Shown in pieces: positions 57,240 to 64,000 of a stretch of DNA of 64,000 nt. The stretch spans positions 8,344,009 to 8,408,008 of the forward strand of contig SCHM01000003.1 of assembly GCA_004123355.1 (NCBI GenBank), in the 5' to 3' direction. A program made the position numbers and the translations under genes. The stretch is from Amphirosellinia nigrospora. Taxonomy: Eukaryota; Ascomycota; Sordariomycetes; Xylariales; Xylariaceae. Each line of letters opens with the position of its first letter. Within the stretch, counting starts at the first letter, position 1. The notes under the pieces are model-generated. The model was not told the origin of the DNA. It made no database searches and saw nothing but the letters and a program-made list of their open reading frames with translations.

Positions 57240-59930
57240 ACTCGTAAGTTATAGTTAAATATAAACAAACTATCTTTTAATATTAAACCTAAATTTAGAC
57301 TAGCGTTCCTTTTTAAGTATAATAATACGATTTAAGTATAGTAGCTTTTTTTCTTTTGTAATATTTATTCGAAATAATTTTTCTTATAAAATTTATATAT
57401 TATTATTAAATAAATTATATTTTTATATTTTATTTTAATTTTTATTTTTTTATTTATTTTTTTTTGTTTTTAATATAAGCAATAAATTTATTTTTTTTTT
57501 AGCTATATTTATTATAATAGCTATTTTATTTTATTTTTAATTCTGCTTTTTTTTTTTTATTTAAAGTAATTTTTTTTAAAATAAATTATTTTATTTTATA
57601 TTACGCTTTTTATAGTTTAGCGTATTTTTTTATATTTTATAAAAATATAAAACTTATTTATTATATTTTTTATAGTTTAGCGTATTTTTTTATATTTTAT
57701 AAAAGTATAAAACTTATTTATTATGTTTTTTATAGTTTAATATATTTTTTATATTTTATAAAAGTATAAAATTTATTTATTATGCTTTTTATAGTTTAGC
57801 GTATTTTTTTATATTTTATAAAAATATAAAACTTATTTATTACGCTTTTATAGTTTAATATATTTTTTTATATTTTATAAAAATATAAAACCTATTTATT
57901 ATGCTTTTTATAGTTTAATATATTTTTTTATATTTTATAAAAATATAAAATTTATTTATTACGTTTTTTATAGTTTAATATATTTTTTATATTTTATAAA
58001 AATATAAAACTTATTTATTATGTTTTTTATAGTTTAGTATATTTTTTTATATTTCGTAAAAATATAAAACCTATTTATTACGCTTTTTATAGTTTAGCGT
58101 ATTCTTTTATACTTTATAAAAATATAAAACTTATTATAAACTTATTTATATTTATTAAAACTTGTTTATATATACGTAGCCCCGCTTATATATAGGTCTT
58201 AAAAATAATACTTGCTTTTTATTTTATTATATATTATAAGTTAATAAAAAACAAAACTAAAACTAAAACTAAAGTTTAATAAAATAGCTAATTATTTTTT
58301 AAAAATTAAAATAACGAAATTATAGCTTTTTTAATTAAATTATTAATTTAATTATAATTATATAAATAAAAATTCTATATTTTTATTTTCTATAAACTTA
58401 TACTAAAATTTATTTATATATAAAGTTCTTTTTTATTTTTAAATTTATAACTAAAATACTTTTTATATAAAGCTTTTTAAAAGCTTTTTAATAATATTAA
58501 AACTAAAAAATAAATATAAATTAATTAAATTATAAATTTATATATACTTTTATATAGTTTTTTAAACCTTTTATTTTATTTTTACCTAAAGTCCTTTAAT
58601 TTACCTATATAAATATTAAGCTATATAATACTATTAAATAAATTCTTAAAGTTTATTTACCTTTAAGGTTTATTTTAAATTAATAAATTTATAATATTAA
58701 ATATTTTTTACCTTAGTATTATTTTTTAGACTTTTTATTTTATTTTTATTTAAAGTTTTTTAAATTATTTACGCAAATATTAAGCTATATAATATTACTA
58801 AATAAATTTTTAAGGCCTGCTTACTTTTAAAGTTTATTTTAAATTAATAAATTTATAATATTAAATATTTTTTTATTTTAATATAGCTTTTTATACCCTT
58901 TTTTTTTTATTTTTACTTAAAGTCTTTTAATTTATTTACGTAAATATTAAGCTATATAATACTATTAAATAAATTTTTAAAGCTTGTTTACTTTTAAAGT
59001 TTATTTTAAATTAATAAATTTATAATATTAAATATTTCTTACTTTAATATTATTTTCTAGATCTTTTATTTTATTTTTATTTAAGGTTTTTTAGATTATT
59101 TACGTAAATATTAAGCTATATAATACTATTAAATAAATTTTTAAAGCTTGTTTACTTTTAAAGCTTTTTTAAAGCTAGTAAATTCGTAATACTAAATATT
59201 TTTTATTTAGTATTATTTTTTAAAGCTTTATTTCTTTTTAGATTAATAATTTCTTTTTTTTAAATTAATATTTTTTTAATTTATATATTAATATATTTAG
59301 CTTTTTAAAAAATAATATAGTTTTATATATTTAAATTTTTTTTAGCAATATTTTAAAATAAAAAATAATTAATTAGTTATAAAACTAAATATATATTTAC
59401 GTATTATTAATAACTTTTTTTTTTTTCCTTTTTTTTAGAAATATTGCTAATTTTTTGCTTAAAAAAATTATAATAAAATATAATTCTAAATAAAAAATAA
59501 AATAATAGCTAAAAATAAAAATAGCTAAAAATCGTAAGTTTATTTTTACGTTATTTTTTTTTTTAAAAAAAAAAGTATTTTTTTAAAAATATAAATATAT
59601 TATTTATTATAAAACTTTTTTATTTAATAAACATATTATAAAGTATTAAGTCTTTTATAACTAGAGGGCTTTTAATTATTTTATTATAAAGGATTAAGCT
59701 ATTGCTATTATTTTTTATTTTTTTTTATTTTTTTTATTTTTTTATTTTTTATTTTTTATTTTTTTATTTTTTTATTTTTTTATTTTTTTATTTTTTTATT
59801 TTTTTATTTTTTATTTTTTAAAAATATTAAAATTTAATAATATAGTTAATATTATATATAGCTAAAAGAATAATATAACTAGTTTTTTTTTAATTTTAAA
59901 AATTTTTTTTTTTAGATTTTTTTATTTTTA
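57240..59930. repeat. Subtelomeric tandem repeat, copy 1 (~2.7 kb)
   Basis: The unit starts at ctcgtaagttatagttaaat and includes, in order: a tagactagcgtt block; a nine-copy array of a ~60-bp subrepeat (57,600-58,140); an agccccgcttatatata block; several ~200-bp internal repeats with aagctatataatactattaa (58,600-59,210); and a low-complexity T/A tract (59,714-59,820). The next unit begins at about 59,931. Confidence 0.85.
57600..58140. repeat. 60-bp subrepeat array, about 9 copies
   Basis: The unit is approximately tttttatagtttagcgtatt followed by a tataaaaatataaaactt core and ttattta. Successive copies fall almost exactly every 60 bases and differ by single bases, mostly c/t. Confidence 0.9.
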
Positions 59931-62579
59931 TTTATAAGTTATAGTTAAATATAAACGAGCTATTTTTTAATATTAAACCTGAATTTAGACTAGCGTTCTT
60001 TTTTAAGTATAAAATACGATTTAAATATAATGGTTTTTTTTTTTTGTAATATTTATTCGAAATAATTTTTTTTATAAAATTTATATATTATTATTAAATA
60101 AATTATATTTTTTATATTTTTTTTAATTTTTATTTTTTTTTTATTTTTTTTTATTTTTAATATAAATAATATTTATTCTTTTTTTTAGCTATATTTATTA
60201 TAGTAGCTATTTTATTTTATTTTTAATTCTGCTTTTTTTTTTTATTTTAAAGTAATTTTTTTTAAAAATAAATTATTTTTTTTTATATTACGTTTTTTAT
60301 AGTTTAACGTATTTTTTATATTTCGTAAAAATATAAAACCTACTTATTACGTTTTTTATAGTTTAGTGTATTTTTTATATTTTATAAAAATATAAAACTT
60401 ATTTATTACGCTTTTTATAGTTTAGTATATTTTTTTATACTTTATAAAAATATAAAACCTATTTATTATGCTTTTTATAATTTAACGTATTTTTTTATAT
60501 TTTATAAAAATATAAAACTTATTTATTATATTTTTTATAGTTTAGTATATTTTTTTTATATTTTATAAAAAATAAAACCTATTTATTATACTTTTTATAA
60601 TTTAGCGTATTTTTTTATATTTTATAAAAATATAAAACTTATTTAATTATATTTTTTATAGTTTAACGTATTTTTTTATACTTTATAAAATATAAAATTT
60701 ATTTATTATATTTTTTATAGTTTAATATATTTTTTATATTTTATAAAAATATAAAACTTATTTATTACGTTTTTATAGTTTAATATATTTTTTTATATTT
60801 ATAAAAATATAAAACTTATTATAAACTTGTTTATATTTGCTAGGACCTATTTATATACGTATAGCCCCGCTTATATATAAATCCTAAAAATAATACCTAC
60901 TTTTATTTCGTTATATATTAAAGTTAGTAAAAATAAAACTAAAAACTAAACTAAAGCTTAATAAATAGTTAATTATTTTTTAAAAATTAAAAAACAAAAT
61001 TATAGCTTTTTTTAACCGAATTATCGATTTAATTATAACTATATAAATAAAAATTCTATATTTTTATTTTTTATAAACTTATATTAAAATTTATTTATAT
61101 ATAAAGTTTTTTTTTATTTTAAACTTATAATTAAAATACTTTTTATATAAAACTTTTTAAAAACTTTTTAATAATATTAAAACTAAAAAAATAAATATAA
61201 AATTAATTAAGTTATAAATTTATATATATTTTTTATATAGCTTTTTAAACCTTTTATTTTACCTTTATTTAAAGTTTTTAACTTATTTACGCAAATATTA
61301 AACTATATAATATTATTAAATAGATTTTTAAAGCTTATTTATTCTTAAGGTTTATTTTAAATTAATAAATTTATAATATTAAATATTTTTTTTAATATTA
61401 CTTTTTAAACTTTTATTTATTTTTACCTAAAGTCTTTAGATTATTTATACGGATATTAAACTATATAATATTACTAAATAAATTTTAAAGCTTGTTTATT
61501 TTTAAGGTTTATTTTAAATTAATAAATTTATAATACTAAATATTTTTTATTTTAATAAACTTTCCGTACTTTTTTTTTTTACTTTTATTTAAGGTCCCCT
61601 AACTTATTATATAAATATTAAGCTATATAATACTACTAAATAAATTTTTAAAGCTTATTTACTTTTAAAGTTTATTTTAAATTAATAAATTTATAATATT
61701 AAATATTTTTACTTTAATATTATTTTTAAACTTTTTATTTTATTTTACTTAAAGTCCTTTAGATTATTTACGCGAATATTAAACTATATAATACTACTAA
61801 ATAAATTCTTAAAGCTTATTTACTTTTAAAGCTTTTTTAAAGCTAATAAATTTATAATACTAAATATTTTTTACTTTAGTATTATTTTTCGAAGCTTTAT
61901 TTTTTTTTAAATTAATAATTTTTTTTTTAAATTAATGTTTTTTTAACCTAATATTAATATATTTAGCTTTTTAAAAAATAATACAGTTTTATATATTTAA
62001 ATTTTTTTTAGCAATATTTTAAAATAAAAAACAATTAATTAGTATAAAATACTAAATATACTTATATATTATTAATAACCTTTTTTCCTCCCCTTTTCTT
62101 TTAAAAATATTATTAATTTTTTACTTAAAAAAATTATAACGAAAATATAATTCTAGAATAAAAAACAAAATAATAGCTAAAACTATAAAAATAGCTAAAA
62201 ATCGTAAGTTTATTTTTATATTATTTTTTTTTTATAAAAAAAAAAATTTCTTTTAAAATATAAACATATTATTTTTATAAAACTCTTTTATTTAATAAGC
62301 ATATTATAAATATTAAGTCTTTTATAACTAAAAAGCCTTTAATATTATTATAAAAAAAAACTATTGCTATTATTTTTTTTATTTTTTATTTTTTATTTTT
62401 TATTTTTTTTATTTTTTTATTTTTTATTTTATTTTTTATTTTTTTATTTTTTATTTTTTATTTTTTTATTTTAAAAATATTAAAATTTAATTACAATTAA
62501 TACTATACGCAACTAAAAAAAAAATATAGCTAGTTTTTTTAATTATTTAAAAATTTTTTTCTTTAAACTTTTTATTTTT
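59931..62579. repeat. Subtelomeric tandem repeat, copy 2 (~2.65 kb)
   Basis: This has the same order of blocks as copy 1: the aagttatagttaaatataaa start (59,936), tagactagcgttc, the 60-bp array (60,288-60,830), the agccccgcttatatata block (60,862), the ~200-bp internal repeats (61,255-61,860) and the T/A tract (62,370-62,475). Confidence 0.85.
60288..60830. repeat. 60-bp subrepeat array in copy 2, about 9 copies
   Basis: This is the same unit as at 57,600-58,140, with small length changes between copies. Confidence 0.85.
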
Positions 62580-63719
62580 ACTCGTAAATTATAATTAAAT
62601 ATAAATAAACTATCTTTAATATTAAACTTAAATTTAAACTAGCGTCCTTTTTAAATAAATAATACGATTTAAATATAATAGCTTTTTTTTATTAATATTC
62701 GAAATAATTTTTTTATAAAATTTATATATTATTATTAAATAAATTATATTTTTTATATTTATTTAATTTATTTTTTATTTTTTTTTTGTTTTTAATACAA
62801 ATAAAATCTATTCTTTTTTTTAGCTATATTTATTATAGTAACTATTTTATTTTATTTTAATTTTGCTTTTTTTTTTTATTTAAAGTAATTTTTTTAAAAA
62901 TAAATTATTTTATTTTATATTAATTTTTATAGTTTAGCGTATTTTTTATACTTTATAAAAATATAAACTTATTTATTACGTTTTTATAGTTTAGCGATTT
63001 TTTTATTTTATAAAATATATAAACTTATTTATTATATTTTTATAGTTTAGCGTATTTTTTTATACTTTATAAAAATTAAAACCTATATTATTATATTTTT
63101 TATAGTTTAGTATATTTTTTTATATTTATAAATAATAAAAACTTATTTATTACGTTTTTATAGTTTAATATTTTTTTTATATTTTATAAAAATATAAAAT
63201 TTATTTATTACGTTTTTTATAATTTAATATATATTTTTATATTTTATAAAAATAAAACTTATTTATTACATTTTTTATAGTTTAACGTATTTTTTATATT
63301 TTGTAAATATAAAACTTATTTATTACGTTTTTTATAGTTTAGCGTATTTTTTATATTTTATAAAATATAAAACTTATTTATTATGTTTTTTATAATAGTG
63401 TATTTTTATATTTAAAAAATAAAACTTATTATATATTTTATAGTTAGCGTATTTTTATATTTATAAAAATATAAAACTTATTATAAACTTGCTTATATCC
63501 GCTAGGACTTATTTATTATATATAGCCTCGTTTATATAGTTTTAAAAATAATACTTGTTTTTATTATTATATTATAAGTTAATAAAAAAAACTAAAAACT
63601 AGGCTAAAGTTTAATAAAATAGCTAATTATTTTTTAAAAATTAAAATAGTAAATTATAGCTTTTTTTAACCGAATTGTTAATTTAATATAACTATATAAA
63701 TAAAAATTCTATATTTTTA
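62580..63719. repeat. Subtelomeric tandem repeat, copy 3, truncated by the telomere
   Basis: This begins tactcgtaaattataattaa, contains the aaactagcgtcc block, a 60-bp array (62,925-63,485, the most length-variable of the three) and the agcctcgtttatatag block. It then stops inside aaattctatatttttatt, where TTAGGG repeats take over. The equivalent point in the other copies is about 58,388 and 61,066. Confidence 0.85.
62925..63485. repeat. 60-bp subrepeat array in copy 3
   Basis: Roughly nine to ten units of the tatagtttagcgtatttttt type, with many short deletions compared with the other two arrays. Confidence 0.8.
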
Positions 63720-64000
63720 TTAGGGTTAGGGAGGTTAGGGTTAGGGTTAGGGTAGTTAGGTTAGGGTAGGGTTAGGGTAGGTTAGGGTTAGGGTTAGGGT
63801 TAGGGTTAGGGTTAGTTAGGTAGTAGGGAGGTTAGGGTTAGGTTAGGGTTAGGGTTAGGTTAGGGTTAGGGTTAGGGTTAGGGTTAGGGTTAGGGTTAGG
63901 GTTAGGGTTAGGGTTAGGGTTAGGGTTAGGGTTAGGGTTAGGGTTAGGGTTAGGTTAGGGTTAGGGTTAGGGTTAGGGTTAGGGTTAGGGTTAGGGTTAG
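63720..64000 (+). repeat. Telomere, TTAGGG repeats
   Basis: The plus strand is G-rich (TTAGGG) toward the end of the window, as expected for a right chromosome end. The last ~130 bp are nearly perfect units. The first ~150 bp contain shortened units (ttagg, gttagg, ggagg) that may be true proximal variants or single-base sequencing deletions. TTAGGG is the standard repeat of filamentous ascomycetes. Confidence 0.98.

Noticed and set aside
57600-58140. Regularly spaced 60-bp repeats as a possible CRISPR array
   Set aside because: The whole 60-bp unit is repeated with no unique spacers. The host is a fungus and the array is part of a larger subtelomeric unit.

Overview
The window is the right-hand end of a chromosome from a filamentous ascomycete (Pezizomycotina, probably Sordariomycete-like; I cannot name the species). 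The evidence is a terminal TTAGGG array at 63,721-64,000, genes with short GT-AG introns of 44-111 nt and ctaac/ctgac-type branch sites, and typical fungal accessory families: NACHT-WD40, HET, DUF7708, FunK1 kinase, HNH_2, a fungal AAA ATPase and a PD-(D/E)XK protein. There are also very AT-rich blocks whose remnants carry the transition-type decay expected of repeat-induced point mutation (RIP).

Layout. 1-5.4 kb: no gene I can support. 5.4-8.8 kb: a broken HpcH/HpaI aldolase and a broken salicylate-hydroxylase-like FAD monooxygenase, plausibly the remains of an aromatic-catabolism cluster. 9.2-10.6 kb: a three-exon HNH nuclease-domain gene (+). 11.1-14.8 kb: a multi-exon AAA ATPase gene (-). 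15,032-23,998: an almost 9-kb AT-rich block with imperfect terminal inverted repeats and a perfect 8-bp target-site duplication, which I read as a large RIP-ruined class II DNA transposon. 24.6-26.7 kb: a DUF7708/STAND-like gene. 27.5-29.9 kb: a FunK1-type kinase (-). 30.1-30.95 kb: a small AT-rich block. 33.8-36.1 kb: a HET-domain gene. 37.0-38.3 kb: an intact 444-codon membrane-protein gene. 39.9-45.0 kb: a NACHT-WD40 (NLR-like) gene (-) interrupted by a tRNA-like insertion between 56-bp direct repeats. 45.0-45.6 kb: a remnant of a FluG/DUF3435-type protein with a zinc-finger-like tail. 45.7-47.1 kb: a PD-(D/E)XK nuclease-like gene (-). 47.4-63.7 kb: gene-free AT-rich subtelomere holding a RIP-degraded Ty3/gypsy retrotransposon (47,924-54,686) and about two and a half tandem copies of a ~2.65-2.7 kb subtelomeric repeat, the last cut off by the telomere.

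Function. Most recognisable genes belong to families linked in fungi to non-self recognition and programmed cell death (NACHT-WD40, HET, DUF7708-STAND), or to accessory nuclease, ATPase and kinase families common in dispensable and subtelomeric DNA. This looks like a fast-turnover recognition island rather than one pathway. Nearly every multi-domain gene shows single-base frame breaks, mostly next to short homopolymers. That means either widespread pseudogenisation or uncorrected long-read indels, and it limits how far any exact protein model here can be trusted.
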